Source: Aureococcus anophagefferens
Taxonomy: Eukaryota > Sar > Pelagophyceae > Pelagomonadales > Pelagomonadaceae
Reading direction: 5' to 3'
Length of the DNA stretch: 64,000 nt
Assembly (NCBI RefSeq): GCF_000186865.1
Contig: NW_008705572.1
Location: forward strand, 1,292,652 to 1,356,651
Shown: positions 24,876-34,224 of the stretch, one piece after another
Numbering within the stretch: position 1 is the first letter of the stretch
Layout: every line of letters begins with the position of its first letter
Position numbers and translations under genes: made by a program
The notes under the pieces: model-generated
What the model saw: only the letters and a program-made list of their open reading frames with translations
Databases searched by the model: none
Told to the model about the DNA's origin: nothing

Positions 24876-27800
24876 ATGGGGCGACTGCGCACCCCGACGC
24901 TGCCGAGGCCGGATATCCTACCGGAACCCGAGGCTGGCACGCTCGTCTGGGTGGTGGGCGACGGCCAGGAGTTCCACTGCAAGCCCTGGCCGGCCCTCGT
25001 GAGCGCCTATGACGCCGAGAACCGGCCCGTGGAGTGGCCGCCGCCGGCCGCGGCGGACGGGTCTCGCGTCTACGAGCTCAACTACGTCGAGAATCCCTGC
25101 CAGGACCCCATCGCCAACTCGTCCGGCCGCATCCTCGCCTTCCGCGACAACTACCATAAAGTCGTGAGCACGGACGTCTTCTGGAAGAGCAAGGTCCCCG
25201 GCTGGGACAAGGCGCTCCGCGCGGCGCTCTATCTGCTCGCCAAGGACAAGGACGAGGACCGGGCGACGGCCATCAAGTTCGCCAACGAGCGGATGCAGAC
25301 AAAGCACTACGAGAAGCTCCTCGACTTTGGGCCCGTGCCGTCCTTCGACGCGCCCCAGCACCTCGCGACGAAGAAGAAGGCGCCGGCGAAGAAGAAGGCG
25401 CCGGCGAAGGCGCCGGCGAGGAAGAAGGCGCCGGCGAAGGCGCCGCCGCCCGTCGACGACGAGGGCACGGAGTCCGAGCCCGAGGCCGCGCCGCCCGCGC
25501 CGCCCGCGGCTTCGACGAAGTCGCCGAAGGCGAAGGCGGCCAAGGCGCCGCCCGCGCCGCCGGTCGCCGCCGCGCCGTCGCCCCAAAACGCCGGCGCGCT
25601 CCGCGACGCCGCGCTCGCGGCCGCCGCCGCCGCGCGGCCCCAGGCCGTCGCCGTGCGGCCCGCGGCGCCGCGCGCGGCGCCGCCGCCGCCGCCGCCGCGC
25701 GCGTCGCCGACGTCGTTCAACAGCGCCACGTACGATGAGGAGAAGGTCGGCGGCGAGCTCGACTCCGACGAGGAGGCGGAGGAGGGGGAGGAGGAGGAGG
25801 AGGAGTTCGTCTTCGACGAAAAGCCGCCCGCGTCGAAGCGGCCGCCGCCGGTCTGCGCCGATTCCGACGAGGAGTTCGTCCAGGCCATCGAGCAGAAGCG
25901 GCCGAAGCGGCGCTTCAAGGGCGCCGTGAGCGCGGCGACGACGGCGGCGCTCGAGGCGCGCGCGCCGACGCCCGAGCCCGCGGCGGCGCCCGCGTCGTCG
26001 CCGCGCGTGCCCAAGAAGAAGAAGACGGCCGACGTCCAGGGCTTCCAGGAGGCCATAAGGGAGGTGCGCAACGCCTACGGCGTCGCCTGGCACTGCCTGA
26101 ACCCGGACACGAAGACGAAGCTCGTCGGCATGTGCCAGCGCGGCGAGGCCGGCTGGGAGCCCGAGACGCGGCCGGACGCGGCGGCATCGTCTCCGCGCGC
26201 CGCGGCCCCCGCGCCCGCGCCGGGCGGCGACGGCTGGGGCGCGCCGTCCGGCGGCGACGGCTGGGGCGCGGCAGCGCCGGCGGCGTCCTCCGGCGGCTGG
26301 GGCGCTCCGGCGCCCGCGTCCGCGCCCGCGGCGTCCTCCGGCGGCTGGGGCGCTCCGGCGCCCGCGTCCGACGGCTGGGGCGCCGCGGCGGCGTCGTCCG
26401 GCGGCTGGGGGGCCTCGGAGCCCGCGTCCAACGGCTGGGGGGCCTCGGAGCCCGCGTCCGGTCGCGACGACGCGTCGTCCGGCGGCTGGAACGACGCGGC
26501 GCCGCCGTCGGCGACGCCCGCGCGGCGCCCTCCGGCGGCGGCGCCCGCGGCGGCGGAGCCCCGGTCCGCGCTGCTCGCGCAGCTCCAGGCGCGCCACACG
26601 CAGGCCGACCGCGCGCCCGGCGCGGGCGAGCCGGACTTGTCGTCCCGCGACCGCCCCGACCCGCGGCCGTCGCGCCGCGGCCGGTCGCCGTCCCCGCGGC
26701 GGCGGCGGTCCCCGGAGCGGCGCCGGTCGCGCTCCCCGGAGCGGCGCCGGTCGCGCTCCCCGGAGCGGCGCCGGTCGCGCTCCCCGGAGCGGCGCCGGTC
26801 GCGCTCCCCGGAGCGGCGCCGGTCGCGGTCCCGGTCCCGGGGCCGTAGGCGCCGGTCGCCGTCGCCGCGCGAGCGCCGGCGCCGGTCGCCGAGCCCGCGG
26901 CGCCGCGGCCGGTCGCGGTCGCGGTCGCGGTCGCGCGACCGGCGCCGGAGCGACGGCGGCCGGTCGAGCGGCGGCTCGGCCGGCGACAGCCGCTCGCGCG
27001 AGCCGTCGAGCCGCGGCGGCCGGGGCGAGCCGTCCGGCGGCCGCGGCGGCGGCCGCTCGGGCGGCGGCGGCTGGGGCGCCTCGGCGCCGTCTTCGGGCGG
27101 CGGCTGGGGCGACTCCTCGGCGCCGTCGTCGTCCGGCGGCGGCGGCGGCTGGGGCGACTCCGCGCCTTCGTCGTCCGGCGGCGGCGGCGGCTGGGGCGAC
27201 TCCTCGGCGCCTTCGTCGTCCGGCGGCGGCGGCGGCTGGGGCAATTCCGCGCCTTCGTCGTCGGGCGGCGGCGGCGGCTGGGGCAGTTCCGCGCCTTCGT
27301 CCTCTGGCGGCGGCGGCTGGGGATCCGCTACGGCGTCGAACTCGGACGGTTCCGGTTGGGGATCGGCGCCGGCCGCGTCGGGCTGGGGCGCTTCGACGGC
27401 GTCGTCTTCCGGCGGCGGCTGGGGCTCGGCGCCGGCTTCCGGCGGTTCCGGCTGGGGCTCGAGCTCCTCGGCGCCGCCCGCCGCGCCGCCGCCCGCCGCG
27501 CCGCCTTCGACGGCGTCGTCTTCCGGCGGCGGCTGGGGCTCGGCGCCGGCTTCCGGCGGTTCCGGCTGGGGCTCGAGCTCCTCGGCGCCGCCCGCCGCGC
27601 CGCCGCCCGCCGCGCCGCCTTCGACGGCGTCGTCTTCCGGCGGCGGCTGGGGCTCGGCACCGGCTTCCGGCGGTTCCGGCTGGGGCTCGAGCTCCGCGCG
27701 GCCGCCCGCCGGAGGCTCGGGCTCTTCTTCCTCGCGCAACGCCGCGCCTTCCCCGGTCTCGGCCAGCGCGCCGTCGGCCAGCGCGGCCGCTCCCGCCGGC

Positions 27801-28295
27801 TTCGTGCCCGCCGGGACCGCGCCGGCGGGCGCGCAGGGCCGAGGCCGAGGGCTCGCGAGCACGATGCCGGCGTGGATGACGCGGCAGCAAGCGAGCTCCG
27901 CGCCGGTCGCCGCGCCGGTCGCCGCGCCGCCGGTCGCCGCCGCGGGCGAGAGCCAGGAGGCCGCGTCGAGCGCGACGCCGAGCGGCGGCGGCGGCTGGGC
28001 CTCGAGCGGAGGCGGCGCGGCGGCGCCAAGCGGCGGCGGCGGCTGGGGCTCGAGCGGATCTACCGCGCCGTCGGGCGGCGGCTGGGGCTCGAACGGCGGC
28101 GCCGCGGCGGCGGGCGGCGGCGCCTCGGAGGCGCCGAGCGGCGGCGGCGGCTGGGGCTCGAACGGTGCCGCGTCCGGCTCGTCGGCGCCGGCGCCGAGTG
28201 CCTCGTCGAACGCCGCGCGGGCGTGGGCGATCCCGCGGCGCATCGGCGACCGCATCCACCACCAGGGCGCGCGGAAGCGCGACAACTGGAACTAA
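24876..28295 (+). CDS. PWWP-like, WG/GW-repeat and RS-domain protein
   Basis: An intronless 1,139-residue protein from the ATG at 24876. Residues ~20-140 form a PWWP-like domain (GTLVWVVGDG, KPWPALVSAY), a fold that reads methylated histone tails and DNA. Lys/Ala repeats (KKKAPAKKKAPA), an acidic stretch and a helical segment (VQGFQEAIREVRNAYGVAWH) follow. The second half is low complexity: about 26 Trp-Gly motifs in Gly/Ser/Ala context, split by a classic RS domain with five tandem ERRRSRSP units. Clustered WG/GW motifs are the Argonaute-binding hook seen in GW182, SPT5L and NRPE1 proteins; RS domains bind splicing factors. Together they suggest a chromatin-to-RNA adaptor, an inference. It converges on the next gene with a 3-bp gap. 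Confidence 0.8.
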   Translation: MGRLRTPTLPRPDILPEPEAGTLVWVVGDGQEFHCKPWPALVSAYDAENRPVEWPPPAAADGSRVYELNYVENPCQDPIANSSGRILAFRDNYHKVVSTDVFWKSKVPGWDKALRAALYLLAKDKDEDRATAIKFANERMQTKHYEKLLDFGPVPSFDAPQHLATKKKAPAKKKAPAKAPARKKAPAKAPPPVDDEGTESEPEAAPPAPPAASTKSPKAKAAKAPPAPPVAAAPSPQNAGALRDAALAAAAAARPQAVAVRPAAPRAAPPPPPPRASPTSFNSATYDEEKVGGELDSDEEAEEGEEEEEEFVFDEKPPASKRPPPVCADSDEEFVQAIEQKRPKRRFKGAVSAATTAALEARAPTPEPAAAPASSPRVPKKKKTADVQGFQEAIREVRNAYGVAWHCLNPDTKTKLVGMCQRGEAGWEPETRPDAAASSPRAAAPAPAPGGDGWGAPSGGDGWGAAAPAASSGGWGAPAPASAPAASSGGWGAPAPASDGWGAAAASSGGWGASEPASNGWGASEPASGRDDASSGGWNDAAPPSATPARRPPAAAPAAAEPRSALLAQLQARHTQADRAPGAGEPDLSSRDRPDPRPSRRGRSPSPRRRRSPERRRSRSPERRRSRSPERRRSRSPERRRSRSPERRRSRSRSRGRRRRSPSPRERRRRSPSPRRRGRSRSRSRSRDRRRSDGGRSSGGSAGDSRSREPSSRGGRGEPSGGRGGGRSGGGGWGASAPSSGGGWGDSSAPSSSGGGGGWGDSAPSSSGGGGGWGDSSAPSSSGGGGGWGNSAPSSSGGGGGWGSSAPSSSGGGGWGSATASNSDGSGWGSAPAASGWGASTASSSGGGWGSAPASGGSGWGSSSSAPPAAPPPAAPPSTASSSGGGWGSAPASGGSGWGSSSSAPPAAPPPAAPPSTASSSGGGWGSAPASGGSGWGSSSARPPAGGSGSSSSRNAAPSPVSASAPSASAAAPAGFVPAGTAPAGAQGRGRGLASTMPAWMTRQQASSAPVAAPVAAPPVAAAGESQEAASSATPSGGGGWASSGGGAAAPSGGGGWGSSGSTAPSGGGWGSNGGAAAAGGGASEAPSGGGGWGSNGAASGSSAPAPSASSNAARAWAIPRRIGDRIHHQGARKRDNWN
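26712..26831 (+). repeat. Five tandem 24-bp units encoding the RS repeat
   Basis: A 24-bp unit containing GAGCGGCGCCGGTCGCGCTC is repeated about five times with almost no change and encodes ERRRSRSP. The near-identity at DNA level implies recent expansion or gene conversion. Confidence 0.85.
27392..27700 (+). repeat. 114-bp tandem repeat in the WG-rich region
   Basis: Copies start at 27392, 27506 and 27620 (the last partial). Each encodes 38 residues with two WG motifs (GGGWGSAPAS and GGSGWGSS) followed by an Ala/Pro run. They are nearly identical at DNA level, so WG copy number is probably variable between strains. Confidence 0.88.
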
Positions 28296-28298
28296 GCC

Positions 28299-29282
28299 TC
28301 ATTTACGACTCTTCGCCGGCTTCGTGCGCTTGACGGCCCTGACGGCGAACATGGGATCGCCCGAGTTCGCGCGCGCGGCCGCCGCGGACGCCGACGCCCA
28401 GGCCATCGCCGCGCTCGGGTTCTTCATCATGTCGCCGGGGCTCGGCCGCTCCGGCATGGGCAGCGGCGGCAGCTTGATGTCGAGCGCCGCGATTTCTTTG
28501 AACTTCGCGGCGTAGTGGCAGTAGCTCGCGACGATCGTCAGCTTGTCGATGTCGTCCGCCTGCAGCCACATGGCGACGGCCTTTGTCTGGAAGCAGCGGT
28601 TCGAGAACGAGATGAGCGCGCGCCTACCACGTGCGACGGGGTCGGATCTCTTCACATCTTCAGGCGAAATTCACGCGAAAAAAACACTCCTGTCGCTCGA
28701 CGCCGGCGCGCGCCCGCCGGGTCGCAGCACGCGGTGCACCTCGGCGAAGAACTCCTGGGGCTTCACCAGGTAGTCGACGGAGACGACGTTGCAGACGACG
28801 TCGAAGGACTCGTCGTCGTAGGGCAGCGTCGGATCGACGTTGAGGTCTCGCACGCAGGTCTCCGTGAGCTGCGGGTTCTTTTCCAGCTCCGCGGCGTTCA
28901 TGCCGAGGCCGGCGACGCGCCCGTAGGCCGCGTCCGTCGGCAGGTGCGAGATCCACGACGAGCACGTGTCCAAGACGTCGAGGCCGTCCTCGCCGGCGCC
29001 CATCGCCGCGAACTCGTCGCTGTAGAACGCCGTCAGGCTCTCGATCGCGCGGTCGTCGATGTGCGCCACGAAGCGCGGCTGCGCGTAGAACGACGCGTCG
29101 TCGCTGTTGTCGAGGCGATTGAGGTCGGCGGCCGTGTAGGGCCAGGCGCCCGTCTCCATCGCGAAGTCCTGCGGGTCAAATTTCGCGATCTCTTTCGCTG
29201 CTTGCAATCGGTGCAGCGCTGCGCGGCGCGGCGGCTGCTGCAGGGCTGCTGCGGCAGCCGCGAGGCAGGCGCAGCGTCGCAT
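28299..29282 (-). CDS. Class I SAM-dependent methyltransferase
   Basis: Exons are 29282-28714 and 28623-28299 on the minus strand, giving 297 residues from the ATG at 29282. The N-terminus is Arg/Ala-rich (MRRCACLAAAAAAL) and may be an organelle targeting peptide. The SAM-binding fold is recognised by LDVLDTCSSWISHLP (motif I-like), LNVDPTLPYDDESFDVVCNV (motif II/III) and FFAEVHRVLRPGG, which splicing continues as RALISFSNRCFQTKAVAMW, the usual beta-strand after LRPGG in this family. The C-terminus is basic. The substrate is unknown. Without splicing, the fold would be cut just after LRPGG, which strongly supports the intron. Confidence 0.85.
28624..28713 (-). other. 90-bp GC-AG intron flanked by an 8-bp duplication
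   Basis: On the minus strand the donor is GCGCGC directly after GGCGG, and the acceptor is CACGTGGTAG. GCGCGCGC is present at both junctions. The sequence just inside the ends is loosely inverted (CGAGCGACAGG against CGTGCGACGGG). Splicing in phase 2 restores LRPGG-RALISFS. The layout is the same as in the 200-bp introners, but the element is much shorter. Confidence 0.8.
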
Positions 29283-29349
29283 CGTCGAGCGCTCGAGTAA
29301 AGATCACTGATCTTGCTGTGCACTTGCAGCTAGCACCAGCCCTAGAAAC

Positions 29350-30459
29350 TTACTGGTCGTGCTTCCACAAGGGGGCGATGTCCATGGTTTGGGTGGCCTT
29401 CGTAGGGTGGGAGACGCGGCAGATGTGGATCCACTGGGGCTTCCAGGGGCGACCCTCGACATGCAGCGGGTGGGAGTTCGTGCATTGCGCAACACGGCTG
29501 GTGACGCCCCAATCTCCGCTGTGGTCGTGCATCATCCGCGAAGAATCGTTCTTTGACTCGTTATAGAGCGCGTGGGCGTTCAAATCTAGAGCGTCCGTCG
29601 AGTCGAGCCCGAACAGATCCCAGAAGACCAAGAGCGAAGTGCGATCGTCGTCGCTGATTTGGAACGCGTCAGGATCAAAGGCCACGGCCGAGGTGTGATG
29701 GCCGCCTCGCCAATTCCCGACGGCGTGAATGGTCGCGCCACTCACCGACCGCCCCCGAAGGCAGCAGATGACATGTTCTGTCTCGGACGTGACGAAATCC
29801 AACGGAGGTAAGCCGAGCGCCGCCGACAAAATATCGCAAATGGGACGCAGGTAGTAGTCTAACGAAACCGCGATGACGTCCGCGTGACAGTGATCCGCAT
29901 CAGCAACCTCGTACCGATATATTTCTTCCACGGTTCTACCCCTGTGGTGGGCGTCGTAGTAGGCGTCGAGATCGTCGTCCTCGTCCTCGGGCTCCTCGAC
30001 GTCTTCGCCAGCGGCGCGGCGCTCTTCGATGGCGGCGTCGCGGCGCTCTCTGGCTTCGGCCGTACGCCGACGCCAGCGCTGCCTCTCCGTCTCCTCCTCG
30101 AACTCGGAATCGGGTAGGAGATCGTCGGGCCACGGCTTGTGGTATTCCAAGATGAGCGCGCGGAGCGCGCGCACCGCGACGTCGCGTTCCGGTCCCGGCG
30201 CCAGGCCACCTTCGGCGAACAGCGTCGCGATGGCTGCTCGCTGCGCGAGAGACGCCTCCGGGAAGCGGCGGTTCAGCAGTTTCTGCACGGCGGCTCGCGC
30301 CTTCGCGGGCGTGTCCAGGGCATCCTTGCTGCCATCGTTGGACCAACCATCGCTGACGGCCTTGTCCAAGGTCTTGAGCACTTCGACGTAATCGAAGCAG
30401 AAGCCGCACGCCATCTCCCACTCCCCGATGACCGGCGAACTCTCATAGCAGTCCAGCAT
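29350..30459 (-). CDS. Hypothetical protein, unrecognised
   Basis: 369 residues from the ATG at 30459 (MLDCYESSPVIGEWEMACG). I do not recognise a domain. Visible are a charged helical middle (EFEEETERQRWRRRTAEARE) and an acidic stretch (EEPEDEDDDLDAYYDAHHRG). The C-terminal ~180 residues are more globular, with His, Trp and Cys (VICCLRGRSVSGATIHAVGN, GGHHTSAVAFDPDAF, THHCHAD-type His clusters nearby). There is no signal peptide or membrane helix. Codon use is visibly less GC-biased than in flanking genes, as in the WD40 gene nearby, which may mean a recent acquisition or weak selection. It shares a 95-bp divergent promoter with the PT-rich gene. Confidence 0.6.
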   Translation of the reverse strand: MLDCYESSPVIGEWEMACGFCFDYVEVLKTLDKAVSDGWSNDGSKDALDTPAKARAAVQKLLNRRFPEASLAQRAAIATLFAEGGLAPGPERDVAVRALRALILEYHKPWPDDLLPDSEFEEETERQRWRRRTAEARERRDAAIEERRAAGEDVEEPEDEDDDLDAYYDAHHRGRTVEEIYRYEVADADHCHADVIAVSLDYYLRPICDILSAALGLPPLDFVTSETEHVICCLRGRSVSGATIHAVGNWRGGHHTSAVAFDPDAFQISDDDRTSLLVFWDLFGLDSTDALDLNAHALYNESKNDSSRMMHDHSGDWGVTSRVAQCTNSHPLHVEGRPWKPQWIHICRVSHPTKATQTMDIAPLWKHDQ

Positions 30460-30554
30460 AGCGTAAGCTGCCCGCCTTGCTTGCAGGGAAACAAAATTAT
30501 ATCCACTGCGCCCGCTGCCAGATTGGGTGATGATGCCCGCGGGCAGCCCGTAGG

Positions 30555-33500
30555 ATGCAAGCGACGATGGAGGCGGGCCGGCTCGTGGAGCCGGAGGACC
30601 CCCCGAAGCACCACACGCGGCGCGCGCGGTCCGTCGTCGGCGCCGTCCTCGTCGTCGCCGCCACCGGGTTCGCCGCGGCGACGCGCATCTCCGGCACCAG
30701 CAGCCCGCTGGCGCTGCTGCGGTCGACGTCGAGCGCGCGCGCGTCCGACGACGACATCTTCTCGACGGCGCGCGAGCGCGTCGGCGACGACGCGTCGTCG
30801 TCCAAGGGCCGCGTCGCCGGCGACGACGACGACGACGACGGCGGCGCCGCGACGGAGACGAGGGGCCGCCGGTCCGACGACGACGACGACGGCGGCGCCG
30901 CCGACGACGCCGCGGCGCCGCACTACTGCGCCGACGACGACTTCCTGCGGTCCGCGCCCGTGGACTGCATCCCCCGCGCGGGCAACGTCGGCGCGTGCGA
31001 GTGGTGCATGATCAACTGCGGCGAGGACGACGACGCGGACGACTCCGGCAAGGTCGACAAGATGAAGACGAAGACCTGCCACTGGTGCAATAAGGAGTGC
31101 TACACGCCGTCGACCTACGCGCCGACGACCGGCGCGACTCTCAGCTTCCCGCCCACGGAGACGTTCCGGCCGACGACGGCGCCGCTGCCGGAGCCGACGC
31201 AGCGGCCGAGCCTCGTGCCCATCCCCTTCCCCACGAACGTCCCCGCGCCGGCGCCGTCCGTGGACCCGACGTCCGCGCGGCCCACGGGCGCGCCGCCGAC
31301 GTTCAAGCCGACGACGTCGAAGCCGAGCCCCCGTCCGTACCCGGCGCCCACCCACGACCCGACGTCGATGCCGTCCGTCGAGTGCCCGGCCATGGAGTAC
31401 GTCTACCGCGTGACGCTCTACGACGACGACGGCTCGGGGTGGGGCGGCTGCAACTACGAGATCCTCAGCGACGACGACGACGGCTACGTGCTCTCGTCGG
31501 GCACGCTCGCGCCGGGCGCGACGAAGTCCACGGACTGGGTCTGCTTCACGAACTACTGCTACACGGCCTACATCGACGACGACTGCAGCGACGACGACGA
31601 CGTCTACATGATCATCGAGGACACGGCGGGCGAGAAGGTCGAGGTGCGGCCGGGGACGACGGAGGCGTTCTGCACGGACGAGTCCGAACTCTACGACGCG
31701 CCCACGGGCGCGCCGAGCGTGCCGCCGTCGAACCACCCCGTCGGCACGCCCTCGGCGACGCCGTCGAGCGCGCCGTCGGCCATGCCCACGAGCGAGCCGA
31801 CCTACGCGCCGACGTCCGCGCCGTCGGGCGCGCCGACGCTCGCGCCGAGCCCGCGGCCGACGCGGCGCCCGACGGACCTGCCGACGACGCTGCCCTCCGT
31901 GCCGCCGACGTCGACGCCCACGGCGGAGCCCGCCTCGGCGCCGACGCCGACGCCGTCGCTCATGCCGAGCCCGCGGCCCACGCGGCGGCCCACGGAGCTT
32001 CCGACGTCCGCGCCGACGGTCATGCCGTCGCCCCGGCCCTCGCGGCGGCCCACCGACATGCCCACGTCGACGCCGTCGATCATGCCGTCGCCCCTGCCCA
32101 CGCGGCGGCCGACGCACCTGCCGACGTCGCTGCCGACGATCGCGCCGTCGCCGCGGCCCACGCGGAAGCCCACGAAGCTGCCCACGAGCTTCCCGACCGT
32201 CGCGCCCTCGGCCGCGCCCTCGGGCACGCCGACGCTCCTGCCGACGGCGCCGCCCTCGACGCCGCCGTCGGCCGCGCCCAGCTCCGCGCCCTCCTACGCG
32301 CCCTCGAGCGCGCCGTCCGCGCCGCCGTCCGCGCCGCCGACCTCGGAGCCGACGACGATGCCGACGCCGCCGCCGTCGACGCCGCCGACGAGCGCGCCGA
32401 GCGCGACGCCGTCCTACGCGCCCAGCGTCATCCCGACGGGCCTGCCGACGACGCTGCCCACGTCCATGCCGTCCATCGAGTGCTCGCCGGGCGAGCACCA
32501 CTACCGCGCGGTGCTCTACGACTCCGCGTCGTCCGCGTGGGCCGACGGCTGCGACTTCTCCATCACGAACCGCACGACGGGCGCCGTCGTCGCGTCGGGG
32601 TCCATGACCGCCGACCAGGCGTCCCAGACCATGTGGCTCTGCCTGTCGAACGGCCAGTACTCGCTGACCGTGACGGACGACTGCAAGCGGTCCAACGGCA
32701 TCTCCATGGAGCTGTTGGGCGAGGACGACGAGAGTCTGCGCTGCGAGGAGGCGCCCTGCGACGAGGTCTTCGAGGCCGCCGACGGCCAGTTCGCCTACGC
32801 GCCGACGGTGCTGCCGACGCTGCCGCCGACGCGCGCGCCCACGGTGCACCCGTCCCTCTTCCCCACGTCGGCGCCGTCCGTGCCGCCCACGTCCAAGCCG
32901 ACGCGGCGGCCGACGAAGCTCCCGACGTCCCTGCCGACGACGCCGCCGTCGCCCGAGCCCACGCGGCGGCCCACGAAGCTCCCGACGTCGGACCCGACGA
33001 CGACGCCGACGCCGCCGCCGTCCCAGACGCCGTCGGCGGCGCCCACGGCGGCGCCGTCCTACCCGCCGACGATGGCGCCGACGCTCCACCCGTCGACGGC
33101 GCCGACGTCGACGCCCTCCTACCCGCCCACGGCGCTGCCGTCCGCGAAGCCGACGACGGCGCCGACGCCGTACCCGAGCGGCCTGCCGTCGCTGCTGCCC
33201 ACGACGGACCCGACGGGCGTCCCCCTATCCACGCCGACGACCGTGCCGTCCACCGCGCCGTCGTCGCAGCCCACGGGCATGCCGCTGTCGACGCCGACGA
33301 GCTGCCCGTCGACGGCGCCGACCGCCGCGCCGTCCGCGGCGCCGACGGGCGTGCCCGAGTCGAAGCCCACGCCCGCGCCGACGCCGACGCCGACGCCCGA
33401 GCCCACGGTCGTGCCCGGCGAGCCGTCCCGGTCGCCCGTCGTCGCGACGCCCGCGCCGACGCCCGCGCCGACGCCCGCGCCCGCCGTGAAGTGCACCGAC

Positions 33501-34058
33501 GTCGCGCCGACGCAGATGCCCCTGTCGTCGACGGCCTTTGGGGGCGCGCCGACCTACTGCCCGACGGTCACGCCCGGCGCGCCGACGTCGGCGCCCGTCG
33601 TCCTCCCCGGCGAGACGCGCAAGCCCACGTCCGAGGGGCACGGCAACCAGCCGGGACCGCCGCCGCCGCCGTACGACGAGGACCCGAACCCGACGCACCA
33701 CCCGACGGCCGCGAAGACGCCCAAGCCCACGTCCGAGGGGCACGGCGCCGCGCCGGGGCCGCCGCCGCCGCCGCCGCCGGCGAGCGACGACGACGGCGCG
33801 TCCGCGGAGGTCGACGACGACGTCGGCGTCGCGCCCGAGGTCGGCTCGCCGCCGTCGGCGATGCCGACCTTCGCGAAGACGAAGAAGCCGACCTCCGAGG
33901 GCCACGGCAACTATCCGGGACCGCCGCCGCCGCCCCCGCCCGACGACGACGGCGCCGCGACGGCCGCGGCCGACGCGGACCCCACCGCGGCGCCGACGCG
34001 CGAGTCCAAGCGCATGCCCGGTTTTGTGCAAGGCAAGAAGAAGGCGGGGCACTCCTAA
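30555..34058 (+). CDS. PT-rich mucin-like surface protein with two Cys-containing beta domains
   Basis: 1,167 residues from the ATG at 30555. A cytosolic N-terminus is followed by one hydrophobic helix (SVVGAVLVVAATGFAAAT), so it is probably a signal anchor. The long outside part is dominated by Pro/Thr/Ser repeats (APTxxPTxxPSxxPT), likely heavily glycosylated. Two related ~90-residue domains interrupt them, near 31,385-31,690 and 32,480-32,780. Each starts with C...YRxxLYD and contains paired cysteines (WVCFTNYCYTAYIDDDC and WLCLSNGQYSLTVTDDC), which suggests a disulfide-bonded beta sandwich. Near the end the motif KPTSEGHG plus a proline run occurs three times. Similar PT-rich proteins are common in stramenopiles and may belong to cell covering or mucilage. 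Confidence 0.82.
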   Translation: MQATMEAGRLVEPEDPPKHHTRRARSVVGAVLVVAATGFAAATRISGTSSPLALLRSTSSARASDDDIFSTARERVGDDASSSKGRVAGDDDDDDGGAATETRGRRSDDDDDGGAADDAAAPHYCADDDFLRSAPVDCIPRAGNVGACEWCMINCGEDDDADDSGKVDKMKTKTCHWCNKECYTPSTYAPTTGATLSFPPTETFRPTTAPLPEPTQRPSLVPIPFPTNVPAPAPSVDPTSARPTGAPPTFKPTTSKPSPRPYPAPTHDPTSMPSVECPAMEYVYRVTLYDDDGSGWGGCNYEILSDDDDGYVLSSGTLAPGATKSTDWVCFTNYCYTAYIDDDCSDDDDVYMIIEDTAGEKVEVRPGTTEAFCTDESELYDAPTGAPSVPPSNHPVGTPSATPSSAPSAMPTSEPTYAPTSAPSGAPTLAPSPRPTRRPTDLPTTLPSVPPTSTPTAEPASAPTPTPSLMPSPRPTRRPTELPTSAPTVMPSPRPSRRPTDMPTSTPSIMPSPLPTRRPTHLPTSLPTIAPSPRPTRKPTKLPTSFPTVAPSAAPSGTPTLLPTAPPSTPPSAAPSSAPSYAPSSAPSAPPSAPPTSEPTTMPTPPPSTPPTSAPSATPSYAPSVIPTGLPTTLPTSMPSIECSPGEHHYRAVLYDSASSAWADGCDFSITNRTTGAVVASGSMTADQASQTMWLCLSNGQYSLTVTDDCKRSNGISMELLGEDDESLRCEEAPCDEVFEAADGQFAYAPTVLPTLPPTRAPTVHPSLFPTSAPSVPPTSKPTRRPTKLPTSLPTTPPSPEPTRRPTKLPTSDPTTTPTPPPSQTPSAAPTAAPSYPPTMAPTLHPSTAPTSTPSYPPTALPSAKPTTAPTPYPSGLPSLLPTTDPTGVPLSTPTTVPSTAPSSQPTGMPLSTPTSCPSTAPTAAPSAAPTGVPESKPTPAPTPTPTPEPTVVPGEPSRSPVVATPAPTPAPTPAPAVKCTDVAPTQMPLSSTAFGGAPTYCPTVTPGAPTSAPVVLPGETRKPTSEGHGNQPGPPPPPYDEDPNPTHHPTAAKTPKPTSEGHGAAPGPPPPPPPASDDDGASAEVDDDVGVAPEVGSPPSAMPTFAKTKKPTSEGHGNYPGPPPPPPPDDDGAATAAADADPTAAPTRESKRMPGFVQGKKKAGHS

Positions 34059-34224
34059 GTCTATTTTTTCTATTGAAAGGACGGCTTTTGCCCGGCGAGA
34101 AGGCGGGGTATTATTTCGTTCGAAGCTGGCTACTTAGAAGACGCGACAGACAGCTTACCCGAGAAGGCGGGGTATTTTCCCGACGCTGCTATTGAGAACA
34201 GGGCAGCTTGCCCGCCTTCCGAGT
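34059..34224. repeat. Degenerate ~64-bp repeats between convergent genes
   Basis: GAGAAGGCGGGGTATT occurs at 34097-34112 and 34161-34176, with a related AGAAGGCGGGGC at the end of the preceding gene. On the minus strand the stretch just before the second copy reads GKLSVASSK, echoing the true C-terminus GKLSVAAARK of the next gene. This points to repeated duplication of that gene's 3' end. Confidence 0.65.

Noticed and set aside
28299..28655. Separate small minus-strand gene resembling a phage P27 terminase small subunit
   Set aside because: The apparent start is GTG, and the sequence is the natural continuation of the methyltransferase after LRPGG once a 90-bp intron is removed.
31097..34195. 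Alternative plus frame through the PT-rich gene, over 1,000 codons
   Set aside because: An Ala/Arg/Asp-rich shadow caused by the repetitive coding; the PT frame has a membrane anchor and cysteine domains.
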